Assembly (NCBI RefSeq): GCF_003339525.1
Contig: NZ_CP031124.1
Coordinates: 806,001-870,000, forward strand
Direction of reading: 5' to 3'
DNA length: 64,000 bases
Origin: Ephemeroptericola cinctiostellae
Lineage (GTDB): Bacteria; Pseudomonadota; Gammaproteobacteria; Burkholderiales; Burkholderiaceae
Made by a program: the position numbers and the translations under genes. This document shows positions 45,850 through 54,872 of the stretch, one piece after another. Every line of letters starts with the position of its first letter. The stretch's first letter is position 1. Below the pieces are notes generated by a model that did no database searches, had not been told where the DNA came from, and worked only from the letters and a program-made list of their open reading frames with translations.

Positions 45850-46635
45850 ATGACAGAAAATGTTCGCGGTTCATTCCACATTCAGACACGAGTCATCAGC
45901 GCATTGTTGATGCGAGAAATCATTACGCGCTACGGACGCAACAACATTGGCTTTTTATGGTTGTTTGTAGAGCCCTTATTGATCACCCTTGCAATCTTGG
46001 CAATATGGACTTTTAGTGGTGCTCACACTGTTTCTAAGCTGAATATTGTGGCGTTTATGCTCACGGGTTATCCGATGACGATGATGTGGCGAGATGCCGC
46101 AAATCGATCTTTAAATGCGATTGGTTCAAACATCAGCCTGTTATATCACCGTAATGTTCGGGTGTTGGATGTGTTCACTTCAAGGATATTGTTGGAGCTT
46201 GCAGGCAATACGGTGGCTTTTATTGGCTTGATGTTGGTGTTTATCTTTATTGGGATCATCCCCGCACCCGCCAATATCCTATATATGGTGTATGCATGGG
46301 TATTGGTTGCATGGTTTGGTAGCGCTTTGGGCTTGATTGTGGGGGTGTTGGCGGAGCGCATAGAGGTATTTGGCCAATTGTGGCGAGCATTTAGCATGGT
46401 CTTGATGCCAATTTCGGGTGCTTTTGTCTTTGTCGACTCTGTACCCTTTACCGTACAGAAAGTCCTACTGTGGATGCCGATGGTACATGGCACTGAAATG
46501 TTACGGCATGGCTATTTTGGCACTGTGGTGCGCACCCATGAAAACCCTTGGTTTCTTATTGTTGTGAATGTGGTGATGACTTTTGTGGGCTTGGTCATGG
46601 TGCAAAAGTACAGTCGAGGGGTGGAGCCATCATGA
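45850..46635 (+). CDS. kpsM: Capsule ABC exporter permease (KpsM-like)
   Basis: A 261-residue ABC-2 type membrane protein with six predicted hydrophobic segments. Typical features are [31 protein letters not shown] at the N-terminus and a late [36 protein letters not shown], conserved in KpsM/CtrC/BexB. It exports the lipid-linked capsule polymer across the inner membrane. The ATG at 45850 is preferred to a TTG at 45838 that overlaps the kpsE stop. It overlaps kpsT by four bases (ATGA). Confidence 0.93.
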
Positions 46636-47291
46636 TTGCATTGGAGCATGTAACTAAGGTGTATCACACTGGAAGTGGTCCTCGCACAGTGTTGAATGAC
46701 ATCAACTTTAGGCTGGAAAAAGGTCAAAAAATTGGTGTTCTTGGGCGAAATGGTGCGGGTAAATCAACCCTTATTCGTATTTTGAGTTCAGTTGAACCGC
46801 CGACCTCTGGTCGGGTCATTAAAGACATGAGGATTTCTTGGCCGTTGGCTTTTGGTGGTGGGTTTCAAGGCAGCTTAACGGGGATGGATAACATGCGTTT
46901 TATTTGCCGTGTGTATGGGGCAGATATGGAGTATGTACGTGATTTTGTTGAAGACTTTTCGGAGTTGGGTGGTTTTTTAAAAGAACCTTTGAAGCGGTAT
47001 TCATCGGGTATGCGAGCCCGTCTGGCATTTGCTATATCCATGGCAATTGAGTTTGATTGCTTTTTGATCGACGAAGTGATTGCTGTTGGTGATTCAAGAT
47101 TTACCGAAAAATGCCAATACGAGTTATTTGAAAAACGTAAAGATCGAGCGATGATTCTGGTGTCTCATAATGCCAACTTGGTGCGTAAGCATTGTGAGAA
47201 TGCCTGTGTTTTGGAGGGAGGGATCATGCATCAATTTGAAAATATGGACACGGCATATAACTTCTATAATACAAGTCAAATGCACAAGTAA
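46632..47291 (+). CDS. kpsT: Capsule ABC exporter ATPase (KpsT-like)
   Basis: A 219-residue ABC ATPase. Walker A is [15 protein letters not shown], the region [18 protein letters not shown] fits the KpsT/Wzt Q-loop area, [18 protein letters not shown] is the signature, [14 protein letters not shown] is Walker B and [11 protein letters not shown] holds the switch His. There is no C-terminal carbohydrate-binding domain as in Wzt, so the polymer is probably recognised through its Kdo-lipid end. The start overlaps the kpsM stop. It is the last gene of the export operon, 50 bases before the insertion sequence. Confidence 0.94.
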
Positions 47292-47340
47292 TCATAAGGA
47301 AAACATGTTTTTGCAATGATCAAGGCTGCTCACATTTAAT

Positions 47341-48089
47341 TTAGGGTCTTAGGAAGCAGAATTCAATAACGGCTCATCTCGCAGCATGTTAAGAAGCACT
47401 TTATACAAGTCGCTTTTGCGATGGTTAAACCTAAATTCAGTTTCCTTCAAATGCAGTAAAAATGTGTTTTTCGGAACGCCGTTAAACTGAACCAAACGAC
47501 GTTTAGCATAGCTCCAGAATGATTCTATCCCATTCACATGATTAGAACCATTTACAAACTCATCGGCACCATGATTCACCCGGAAGTGTTTATCAAACCC
47601 GATGTCCACCAAGCCATTATAGCCGCGCCAACCATCGGTATGGATAACGCTGTTAATGTCTGCTTTCCCACGAATAATGGCTTGCAGGCTGGCTTTGGAA
47701 GCATCAGGCACAATCTCAGTGTAGATATTGCCATCACGTTTGAGTAAACCAAACACGATGGTTTTACCTGAAGCACCACGTCCGCGTTTACCTCGAACAC
47801 GATGCGGACCAAAATATGATTCGTCGGCTTCCAACTCTCCTTTGAGTGGTGAGCCTTGGAGACAAACAATCACCAAACGACGACGAATCTTGAGGTAAAT
47901 GGTGTTGATTGAACGAACGGATATGCCGCTTAACGCAGCACATTCCGTTGCCGTTAAATCAAGGGCAAAATACCGTAAAATTTGGCGAAACTTCGCTTCG
48001 CTAATTTTTGAATGTTTGAAGTACTTGTTTTTCATTTGGTCTCAAGAGCTTAGCGCATATTTTAATGCGTTTGCTTCCTAAGACCCTAA
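47341..48089 (-). mobile_element. IS1595-family insertion sequence
   Basis: A 749-base element bounded by perfect 18-base terminal inverted repeats. The left end is TTAGGGTCTTAGGAAGCA (47341-47358) and the right end is its complement (48072-48089). It encodes one intact transposase. TTTAAT occurs immediately outside both ends and may be a target duplication; eight bases is usual for the family, so the exact ends may be shifted. Intact ends and frame suggest a recent or active insertion. Confidence 0.85.
47349..48035 (-). CDS. IS1595-family transposase (IS1016-like)
   Basis: A 228-residue DDE-type transposase of the ISXO2/IS1595 family. Visible blocks are LEADESYFGPHRVRGKRGRGASGKTIVFGLLKR (first acidic residues), HTDGWRGYNGLVDIGFDKHFRVNH (second Asp) and VNGIESFWSYAKRRLVQFNGVPKNTFLLHLKETEFRFNHR (final acidic block). 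It lacks the N-terminal zinc ribbon of some members, as in the short IS1016-type group. The frame is intact. IS1016 elements flank the cap locus of Haemophilus influenzae, so a capsule association has precedent, although relationship to IS1016 itself needs a search. Confidence 0.92.
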   Translation of the reverse strand: MKNKYFKHSKISEAKFRQILRYFALDLTATECAALSGISVRSINTIYLKIRRRLVIVCLQGSPLKGELEADESYFGPHRVRGKRGRGASGKTIVFGLLKRDGNIYTEIVPDASKASLQAIIRGKADINSVIHTDGWRGYNGLVDIGFDKHFRVNHGADEFVNGSNHVNGIESFWSYAKRRLVQFNGVPKNTFLLHLKETEFRFNHRKSDLYKVLLNMLRDEPLLNSAS

Positions 48090-48200
48090 TTTAATCACAA
48101 TTAAATTAAATGTGAGCAGCCTTGACGTTTTTGGAAAACGGTTGTTTTTTTTGGCAATTTGAAAAGTGAGTTTTGACTTTTGCTGGCTTGTTCTGTGTAT

Positions 48201-49253
48201 TTAAGACTGAAGTTTTTCAAGCATTTGGGTTGTTTTCATCAGCATGTCATGCGCCACAGCATCATATGCCCTCTGCAAAGCAAAGCCAAATGCGTATGCG
48301 TCTGCGCTGCCATGGCTTTTGAAAACCACGCCCCGCAAACCCAATAAAGCGGCGCCATTGTAGCGACGGTTATCGATTTTGTGGCGAAAGGCGTTGAGTG
48401 CAGGCATGGCCGTGGCCGATCCCGCTCTGCGCCACCATGATTGAGTCAGTTCATCCATCAGGCGTGTGCGAATCATTTTGCTCAGGCCTTCTGCTGTTTT
48501 GACCAACACGTTGCCGACAAAACCATCGCACACGACGACTTCAACCCCCCCCTCAAATATGGTGTCGGCCTCAATGTTGCCAACAAAATTGATGGGTGTT
48601 TTTTGTAGAAGGATGGAGGCTTGCTTGACAACTTCATTGCCTTTGATGTCTTCGTGGCCGATGTTGAGGAGCCCGATACGGGGATTGTCTGTGTGGGCGG
48701 TGTGTGTGGTCGCCGATACCAAAGCACTGCCCATGAGGGCAAATTGCTGTAAATGCTCTGCGCTGCAATCCACATTGGCACCCAAATCTAAAACAGTTGT
48801 GCCCGTATTGTCCATGTTGGGCATCACGGATGCAATGGCGGGGCGGTCAATGCCGTCCAATGTTTTAAGGACGAACCGTGCCACGGCCATGAGCGCGCCC
48901 GTATTTCCTGCCGAAACTGCCGCTTGAGCAGTACCTTCTTTGACTTGATTGATGGTCACGCGCATGGAGGAGTCTTTTTTGCGGCGCAAGGCAACCTCCA
49001 ATGCGTCGTCCATGGTGACCAGCTCAGAGGCGTGTACGATGCGTATACGGGGGTGGTTCACCAAGTTGCCAGCATGCGTGTTGGCGCGTATTTTTGATTC
49101 GTCGCCAACCAGCAGCAGAATGGCGTTGGTGTGTGTGCCTAAAAATGCAGCGCAAGCGGGAAGGGTGACTGCGAGTCCCGTGTCTCCACCCATGACATCG
49201 ACGGCCAGCGTGATGGTGTTGTGGGTGGGGGCTGACGTTGGGCTTGGGCTCAT
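48201..49253 (-). CDS. plsX: Phosphate acyltransferase PlsX
   Basis: A 350-residue protein that converts acyl-ACP and phosphate to acyl-phosphate, feeding PlsY in phospholipid synthesis. [10 protein letters not shown] at the N-terminus, [80 protein letters not shown] and a C-terminal [18 protein letters not shown] are family blocks. rpmF lies 113 bases upstream in the same direction. The usual next gene, fabH, is absent; instead the locus is interrupted by the IS and capsule genes. Confidence 0.95.
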   Translation of the reverse strand: MSPSPTSAPTHNTITLAVDVMGGDTGLAVTLPACAAFLGTHTNAILLLVGDESKIRANTHAGNLVNHPRIRIVHASELVTMDDALEVALRRKKDSSMRVTINQVKEGTAQAAVSAGNTGALMAVARFVLKTLDGIDRPAIASVMPNMDNTGTTVLDLGANVDCSAEHLQQFALMGSALVSATTHTAHTDNPRIGLLNIGHEDIKGNEVVKQASILLQKTPINFVGNIEADTIFEGGVEVVVCDGFVGNVLVKTAEGLSKMIRTRLMDELTQSWWRRAGSATAMPALNAFRHKIDNRRYNGAALLGLRGVVFKSHGSADAYAFGFALQRAYDAVAHDMLMKTTQMLEKLQS

Positions 49254-49366
49254 GTGAATCTACGGTAACTTTAAATACAATGACAAAAAGCTGGTATAAA
49301 CCAGCTTGTTTGTCGTTTGAAAACGGTCATGTCACTCATGATGCAGGGCGACATTGAAACGAATGA

Positions 49367-49549
49367 TTATTCGTCGTTTTTGGTTTTCATGACTTTTTTG
49401 CCACGGTAAAAACCGTTCGGGCTGATGTGGTGACGCAAGTGAGTTTCGCCTGTTACTGGCTCAACTGCGATTGCTGGACCTGTCAAAAAGTCGTGCGCGC
49501 GGTGCATACCGCGTTTTGATGCTGATTTTTTGTTCTGTTGAACTGCCAT
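49367..49549 (-). CDS. rpmF: 50S ribosomal protein L32
   Basis: A 60-residue protein beginning [20 protein letters not shown], the standard bacterial L32 N-terminus. It lacks the four-Cys zinc site of some L32 proteins. A GGAGAAGC ribosome binding site precedes the ATG and a sigma70-type promoter lies just upstream. It is normally cotranscribed between yceD and plsX; here yceD is 4 kb away. Confidence 0.96.
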   Translation of the reverse strand: MAVQQNKKSASKRGMHRAHDFLTGPAIAVEPVTGETHLRHHISPNGFYRGKKVMKTKNDE

Positions 49550-49576
49550 TTTGCTTCTCCTGATTGCGAATTGAGT

Positions 49577-49605
49577 ATTTTAGACAAATTTAGTCGTTTT
49601 GCCAA
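49577..49605 (-). promoter_or_regulatory. Sigma70 promoter for rpmF-plsX
   Basis: On the minus strand, TTGGCA and TAAAAT are separated by exactly 17 bases, five of six matches to consensus in each box. The predicted start of transcription lies about 20-25 bases before rpmF. This gives rpmF-plsX a promoter independent of yceD. Confidence 0.7.
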
Positions 49606-49667
49606 GGTTTATTTATAATTGGTGGCGAGCGAGTGATTTGTTTGGCTCAATTTACGACACTTTTCTT

Positions 49668-49698
49668 AAAAACTGAGGCCGATGTTGACCTCAGTTTT
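49668..49698 (-). terminator. Intrinsic terminator after metE
   Basis: On the minus strand, AAAACTGAGG / CCTCAGTTTTT with a ten-base loop, ending in a T-run. It begins 14 bases after the metE stop and protects the rpmF promoter from readthrough. Confidence 0.85.
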
Positions 49699-49711
49699 AC
49701 TTGGTTCGAAA

Positions 49712-52012
49712 TTATACCTCAGCGTCAGCCAGTTGTTCAGCTTTTACTTTTTTACGCATGATTTTTGCTGCGGAGACCATGTGACTCAATGCGGCGCGTG
49801 TTTCTTCCCAGCCGCGTGTTTTTAAACCGCAGTCAGGATTGACCCAAAGTCGCTCAGCAGGGATGACTTCACAGGCGCGTTCGAGTAAAAAGGTCATGGC
49901 ATCAACGGATGGGACGCGGGGCGAGTGGATGTCGTACACCCCAGGGCCGATGTCATTCGGGTAGTTGAAGTCGCCAAAGCCTTTGAGCAGTTTCATGTTT
50001 GAGCGCGAGGTTTCAATGGTGATGACGTCTGCATCCATGGCGGCGATGTTCGGTAAAATATCATTGAATTCTGAATAGCACATGTGCGTGTGGATTTGTG
50101 TGGTGTCAGCCACGCCCGCAGACGACAGGCGGAATGCACGCACGGCCCATTCGAGGTAAACCGCCCAGTCGCGGCGTTTGAGCGGCAGGCCTTCGCGCAA
50201 TGCGGGCTCATCGATTTGAATGACCGTGATGCCTGCCGTTTCGAGGTCTTGCACTTCGTCGCGAATCGCTAACGCAAGTTGCAGTGCTGTCAATTCACGC
50301 GGTTGGTCGTCACGAACGAAAGACCATTGCAGCATGGTGATGGGGCCAGTGAGCATGCCTTTCATGGGTTTGTTGGTGAGCGATTGGGCATAGCGTGTGG
50401 TGTCCACGGTCATGGGTTCTGGGCGATAAATGTCGCCGTAGATGACGGGTGGTTTCACACAACGTGAGCCGTAACTTTGTACCCAGCCGTTGGCGGTGAA
50501 CACGTAACCCCACAGGTGTTCGCCAAAAAATTCAACCATGTCATTGCGTTCAGCTTCGCCGTGAACGAGCACGTCGATGTCAAGTTTTTCTTGCTCTTCA
50601 ACGGCGAGTTTGATGTGTTCGCGGATGCGTTCGAGGTAGTCGAGTGCGCCGATTTCACCCCGTTTGTGAGCTGCACGCAGTTGACGAATTTCCGTGGTTT
50701 GTGGAAATGAGCCGATGCTGGTGGTTGGGAACAATGGCAAATTCAAGTGCGCTTGTTGTTTTTTAATGCGTTGCGCAAAAGGTGTGACGCGAGTGCTCAT
50801 GGCGGTGGTGACGCTGGCCAAACGGTTGCGCACAAAGTCGCTGGTGACGCGTTTTGAGTTGCGGCGCGCGTATTGTGCGGCATCAGATTGTGCGAGTTCA
50901 CTTGTCACTGCGCCATTGCCTTCATTCAATGCACGGGTGATGACACCGATTTCAGTCACTTTTTCGGTGGCGAAAGCCAACCAGTTGCGAATTTCTGGAT
51001 CGAGTTTGCTCTCAAATTCGAGCGATACGGGGGTATGCAACAATGAGCACGATGTCCCGACCCAAAGGCGGTCGCCTAAACTGGCTTTGGCGCTTTGCAG
51101 TTGGCCAATCAGGGCGCTGGCATCGGCGCGCCAAATGTTGCGACCATCGATGATGCCAATTGACAACACTTTGTCTGCTGGTAAGTGATCCACCCATGCG
51201 GCGATTTGCTGGGGCGCGCGTGCGCCATCGATGTGCACCCCTTGAACGGGTAGCTTATTGATGCGAGCAATGTGGGCAGACACATCTTCAAAATATGTGG
51301 TGAGCAATACTTTGCAGCCCACCGTGTTTAATTCACCATATACGGTGTCAAATGCATTGAGCCAAAAGCCAGGTAAGTCCAAGCTTAAAATGGGCTCGTC
51401 GATTTGCACCCAAGTGACTTGGCGTGCTTTGAATGCTTTCAAAATATCGGCATAAGCTTGAGTCAATGTGGGCAACAAATCAAGCTTGTTGAAGTTTTGA
51501 CCGTGTATTTTGGCCAACCACAAATAGGTCAGTGGCCCGATGATGACGGGTTTGGCTTCGCCGCCCAAAGCGCGAACAGCATCAATATCGCTCAAAATGG
51601 CATCCACGTTGACTTTGAATTGAATGTCTTGGGCCAACTCTGGTACGAGGTAGTGGTAGTTGGTGTCAAACCATTTGGTCATTTCCATGGCGGGTTGCGC
51701 TGCGTTGCCGCGAGCCAAATCGAATGTCTGTGCCAGTGTGATGTGACTGGCATCAAAGCCAAAGCGCTTGGGAATGCAGCCAAGCATCAGACTTTGATTG
51801 AGCATTTGATCGTAAAATGCAAAGTCGCCGACAGTGACATGGGTCAAGTGTGCATCGATTTGGGTTTGCCAATTTTTTGTTTTAATGGTGTGGGCAACGT
51901 TTTGTAAGGCTGAGACGTCGCTGTCGCCGCGCCAGAATGATTCTAGGGCAAATTTCAATTCGCGCTGTGCGCCGATGCGTGGAAAGCCGAGGATGTGGCT
52001 GCTGATGGTCAT
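49712..52012 (-). CDS. metE: Cobalamin-independent methionine synthase
   Basis: A 766-residue 5-methyltetrahydropteroyltriglutamate-homocysteine methyltransferase. It has two similar barrel domains. The N-terminal part starts SSHILGFPRIGAQRELKFALE. The C-terminal catalytic part carries TTSIGSFPQTTEIRQLR, DVLVHGEAERNDMVEFFGE, QIDEPALREGLPL, zinc ligands in QIHTHMCYSEF and WVNPDCGLKTRGW. The ATG at 52012 follows a strong AAGGAG ribosome binding site; a longer in-frame extension to 52150 is rejected. It is divergent from metR, the usual activator arrangement. Confidence 0.97.
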   Translation of the reverse strand: MTISSHILGFPRIGAQRELKFALESFWRGDSDVSALQNVAHTIKTKNWQTQIDAHLTHVTVGDFAFYDQMLNQSLMLGCIPKRFGFDASHITLAQTFDLARGNAAQPAMEMTKWFDTNYHYLVPELAQDIQFKVNVDAILSDIDAVRALGGEAKPVIIGPLTYLWLAKIHGQNFNKLDLLPTLTQAYADILKAFKARQVTWVQIDEPILSLDLPGFWLNAFDTVYGELNTVGCKVLLTTYFEDVSAHIARINKLPVQGVHIDGARAPQQIAAWVDHLPADKVLSIGIIDGRNIWRADASALIGQLQSAKASLGDRLWVGTSCSLLHTPVSLEFESKLDPEIRNWLAFATEKVTEIGVITRALNEGNGAVTSELAQSDAAQYARRNSKRVTSDFVRNRLASVTTAMSTRVTPFAQRIKKQQAHLNLPLFPTTSIGSFPQTTEIRQLRAAHKRGEIGALDYLERIREHIKLAVEEQEKLDIDVLVHGEAERNDMVEFFGEHLWGYVFTANGWVQSYGSRCVKPPVIYGDIYRPEPMTVDTTRYAQSLTNKPMKGMLTGPITMLQWSFVRDDQPRELTALQLALAIRDEVQDLETAGITVIQIDEPALREGLPLKRRDWAVYLEWAVRAFRLSSAGVADTTQIHTHMCYSEFNDILPNIAAMDADVITIETSRSNMKLLKGFGDFNYPNDIGPGVYDIHSPRVPSVDAMTFLLERACEVIPAERLWVNPDCGLKTRGWEETRAALSHMVSAAKIMRKKVKAEQLADAEV

Positions 52013-52089
52013 GTTGTTCTCCTTAAATGTTGAGACCTGCAGTATGTCGCTTGTGTTGTCATTAGTAAAATGGTATATTTTCAAAAAAA

Positions 52090-52106
52090 CATGAATTAAA
52101 TTAATG
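52090..52106. promoter_or_regulatory. Candidate MetR operator between metE and metR
   Basis: CATGAATTAAATTAATG is an imperfect palindrome containing TGAA-N5-TTAA, one base from the TGAA-N5-TTCA consensus known for MetR. It lies about 80 bases upstream of metE, a position suitable for activation. Position and partial consensus are the only support. Confidence 0.35.
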
Positions 52107-52266
52107 TTTGAGTGTCGCGGGTCTTGGGGGGGCACGTTGTTGTGAGCCATTCTCTCGGTCTTTCGGTTTCAACTCAGATTTTTCATTCCATTCCTTTCCT
52201 TTCAATGAAGTGTTCGTCTAACGGGTCTAACCAAGGCGCTCTTCTATTTTTTAATGTAAAAATAAT

Positions 52267-53187
52267 ATGCTTGATATTCGCCATTTTCGTTCTCTCGTCG
52301 CCATTGCTGAATCAGGCAAAATCACAGATGCCGCCAAGCGTGTGTATTTAACCCAATCCGCGTTGTCACATCAAATCAAGGCGCTGGAGTCGCATTATGG
52401 GTTGGCTTTGTTTGAGCGAGGCCGAGGTGGTTTACGCTTCACCGCTGCGGGTGAGCGTTTGTTGGTGTTGTCACGTGATGTGTTGAGTCAAGTCAACACG
52501 GCAGAGCGGGACATCGCTCGCCTTAAAGCCGATACGCGCGGGCAGCTGCGCATCGTGTTGGAATGCCACACTTGCTTTGATTGGTTGATGCCCGTGATGG
52601 ATGAGTTTCGCCGCCGCTGGCCTGAAGTGGAAGTCGACTTGGTGGCGGGTTTTCATGAGCTTCCGTTGTTGTTGATTGATGAAAATAAAGCCGAAATGGT
52701 GATTGGGTCATTGCCTGAGCGCCTTGAAGAAACCCGTCATCTGCACGTTGCCCCTTTGTTTGAATTTGAAATTTTGGCGTTGATTGCGAATGAGCATCCT
52801 TTGCGCAGCAAACGCATGGTTGCAGCAGAGGATTTTATCGATGAAACGCTCATTACCTACCCTGTGCCTGAGGAGCGGATTGATTTTATTCGTGAAATTT
52901 TAACGCCAGCAGGGGTTAAGCTGGAGCGGCGCACTGCGGAGCTGACGGTGGCGATTTTGCAATTGGTGGCCAGTCGGCGTGGGGTGGCGGCGTTGCCAAG
53001 TTGGGGCGTGAAAAATTACATCGACCATGATTATGTGTTGGGCAAGCGAATCGGCAAAAAAGGTTTGTGGAGTCAGTTATACGCCATGACGCCCAAACAT
53101 TTGGCTGAAACGACGTATGTGCAAGATTTTGTGGGGATCATCCGCGATGTGTGTGCGGCGCAGCTGGAGGGGATTAAACTGTTGTGA
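52267..53187 (+). CDS. metR: LysR-family regulator of methionine synthesis
   Basis: A 306-residue LysR-type regulator. The N-terminal helix-turn-helix includes SLVAIAESGKITDAAKRVYLTQSALSHQIKALESHYGLALFERG, followed by the effector-binding domain. MetR proteins bind homocysteine as coactivator and stimulate metE. ECHTCFDWLMPVMDEFRRRWPEVEVDL is close to the MetR pattern, and the gene is divergent from metE. A probable terminator lies 80 bases downstream. Confidence 0.92.
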   Translation: MLDIRHFRSLVAIAESGKITDAAKRVYLTQSALSHQIKALESHYGLALFERGRGGLRFTAAGERLLVLSRDVLSQVNTAERDIARLKADTRGQLRIVLECHTCFDWLMPVMDEFRRRWPEVEVDLVAGFHELPLLLIDENKAEMVIGSLPERLEETRHLHVAPLFEFEILALIANEHPLRSKRMVAAEDFIDETLITYPVPEERIDFIREILTPAGVKLERRTAELTVAILQLVASRRGVAALPSWGVKNYIDHDYVLGKRIGKKGLWSQLYAMTPKHLAETTYVQDFVGIIRDVCAAQLEGIKLL

Positions 53188-53267
53188 TGCAGGGGAATGG
53201 TAGGGATAGCAGGGGGTGAAAAATAAATTGTTTGCATCCGCATTGCTTGCTGGATGAACCAAAGAAA

Positions 53268-53305
53268 GAGGGGGGCAAACGATTGAATGCCCTTTTCTTG
53301 TTTTT
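53268..53305 (+). terminator. Probable terminator after metR
   Basis: GAGGGGGGC / GCCCTTTTC forms nine pairs, three of them G-U, with a twelve-base loop, followed by TTGTTTTT. The wobble pairs make it weaker than the other terminators in the window. Confidence 0.5.
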
Positions 53306-53448
53306 CAATAAGGGGTTGGTGCGGATGAAAGATCAAGAACGGAAGTTTCTTTCGAAGGTTTTTCCTTTTCTTTGTCCGCCCCTGCTGGACAAGGGGCTGA
53401 TATGGGCAGTATTAAGCCTATTTTAATTGCACAGGTAAACCAACCATA

Positions 53449-53550
53449 AACAGTGGCTGACCAATTGAGTGTTCTATGCCCACTGTTTTATTGTCTGTGT
53501 AAAAGAAAACAGCAAGCAGTGACCCGTCAATGGGTCTTTATGCTCACTGC
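53449..53550. repeat. Two similar hairpin units downstream of metR and yceD
   Basis: Two related 33-35-base units, 53451-53485 and 53517-53549, each begin CAGTG, have TCAATG- or CCAATTG-like middles and end TATGC(C/T)CACTG. Each can fold on itself through CAGTG/CACTG. The first is followed by TTTTATT on the plus strand; the second is followed by TTGCTGTTTTCTTTT on the minus strand. They could be the terminators of the two convergent genes, but their mutual similarity suggests duplication. Confidence 0.5.
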
Positions 53551-53602
53551 CTTTAACATTTAAAATCAGCAACGATGGATCTGTGGACTTCACTTGCTCC
53601 GT

Positions 53603-54121
53603 TTATGACTTCAGTTTCGCCAATACCGCAAATGGCGATGGTTTTTCGCCTGCGGCGGTGGGCAATGTTTTTTCACAAACGTCATGCGTCACGGCTTGAG
53701 GCAGGCTCAAAATGACCTCGTCTTCCAGTAGATTGAGTAGGTCAAAGGATGTGCTGCCCACGATTTTTTCAGGTGACTCATCGCCTGCGAGGATGGCATT
53801 GATTTCATCTTCTTCGCTGTCCAGATCGGCTTCGTTGGCGACCAGATGCAAGGTGTTGTCGATGTCAATGGACTGGGTCACCTCTTCTAGACAACGTTGG
53901 CAGACCATGCTCAACTCACCCGTGATTTGAAGGTGCAATAACGGGTATTTTTTTTCATTCAAATGACCCGATATGGTGTAGTGCAGAGCACCTGTTGTTT
54001 GCGTGAGCTCGGGGCGCATGCGTGTTAAATCTGCGATGGGTAAATCGCCTGTTAATGTGACGGCGTTGTTGGCGAGGGCGAACACATCGCGCAGCATTGG
54101 GGCTTGGTTTTCTGTGGTCAT
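53603..54121 (-). CDS. yceD: YceD family (DUF177) protein
   Basis: A 172-residue DUF177 protein. LPIADLTRMRPELTQTTGALHYTISGHLNEKKYPLLHLQITGELSMVCQRCLEEV matches the family, including the CxxC pair, and an acidic middle (VANEADLDSEEDEINAI) and LNLLEDEVILSLP follow. YceD proteins are linked genetically to 23S rRNA accumulation and normally lie directly upstream of rpmF. Here they are separated by metE and metR. It is divergent from maf. Confidence 0.9.
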   Translation of the reverse strand: MTTENQAPMLRDVFALANNAVTLTGDLPIADLTRMRPELTQTTGALHYTISGHLNEKKYPLLHLQITGELSMVCQRCLEEVTQSIDIDNTLHLVANEADLDSEEDEINAILAGDESPEKIVGSTSFDLLNLLEDEVILSLPQAVTHDVCEKTLPTAAGEKPSPFAVLAKLKS

Positions 54122-54257
54122 CTTTTACTTTCTCTTGCATTGAAGGTGTTGCGCGCGAATGTGTGCGGCGCGGTGCTGTAAACTTTGCGATAATACCGCC
54201 TTTCGCGTCGGTATACAATGCGCAACTTTTTTATGTCCCCTTGTTTAAATTATTAGA

Positions 54258-54869
54258 ATGAAAATCATGTCATCCAACAATCCACGCCTTATTTTAGGTT
54301 CATCATCCAAGTACCGACAAGAGTTGTTGTCACGTTTGCATTTGCCTTTCACTGTCGCCAGTCCAAACATTGATGAGGCACCATTGATTGGCGAAACGCC
54401 GCCTGAAACCGCCCTGCGTTTGTCCATTGAAAAAGCCCGTGCGATTGCACAACTGCACCCCGATGCCGTGATCATCGGGGCAGATCAAGTGGCGACTGTC
54501 AATGGTGTTCAGCTGGGTAAAGCTGGCAACCATGCCAACGCCCTTAAACAGCTGCAAATGATGCGAGGGCAAACGGTGTTGTTTCACAGTGCTTTGTGCG
54601 TATTTGATGCGCGCACGGGACAGCATGAGGCACGCAATGTCATCACCAAAGCGACCATGCGCAACTTGCCCGACGAACAGTTGTCGGCGTATTTGCACAT
54701 TGAACAGCCTTACGATTGCGCGGGCAGTGCGAAAGTGGAGGCTTTGGGCATCACTTTGTTAGAAAAAGTGGAATCGGATGATCCAACCGCTTTAATTGGT
54801 TTGCCTTTGATCGCGTTGACCGACATGTTGCGTGCCATTGGCATCACTTTTTACTCGACACAGGCATAA
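54258..54869 (+). CDS. maf: Maf-like nucleotide pyrophosphatase (YceF type)
   Basis: A 203-residue Maf/HAM1-like house-cleaning pyrophosphatase. RLILGSSSKYRQELLSRL, VASPNIDEAP, VIIGADQVATVNG, LGKAGNHANALKQLQMMRGQ, CAGSAKVEALGITLLEKVESDDPTALIGLPLIAL match the YceF subgroup, which hydrolyses 7-methyl-GTP. A second in-frame ATG at 54267 is an alternative start; neither has a clear ribosome binding site. The RsmI-like gene begins three bases after the stop. Confidence 0.92.
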   Translation: MKIMSSNNPRLILGSSSKYRQELLSRLHLPFTVASPNIDEAPLIGETPPETALRLSIEKARAIAQLHPDAVIIGADQVATVNGVQLGKAGNHANALKQLQMMRGQTVLFHSALCVFDARTGQHEARNVITKATMRNLPDEQLSAYLHIEQPYDCAGSAKVEALGITLLEKVESDDPTALIGLPLIALTDMLRAIGITFYSTQA

Positions 54870-54872
54870 ATC

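Larger units (their letters stand above)
47320..48125. repeat. Long inverted repeat (hairpin arms) split by the insertion sequence
   Basis: A perfect 21-base inverted repeat, with arms 47320-47340 and 48105-48125, flanks the IS element. The left arm starts TCAAGGCTGC and the right arm ends GCAGCCTTGA. Without the element the arms would be about nine bases apart and make a very stable hairpin between the convergent kpsT and plsX transcripts, followed on the plus strand by CGTTTTT. It was probably a bidirectional terminator that the element entered at the loop. Confidence 0.75.
53188..53602. other. Intergenic region between convergent metR and yceD
   Basis: No protein gene is supported in these 415 bases. 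It contains a metR terminator candidate (53268-53305), a short competing GTCC/GGAC and CCCCT/AGGGG structure near 53370-53400, and two similar hairpin units (53449-53550) described separately. Confidence 0.6.
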
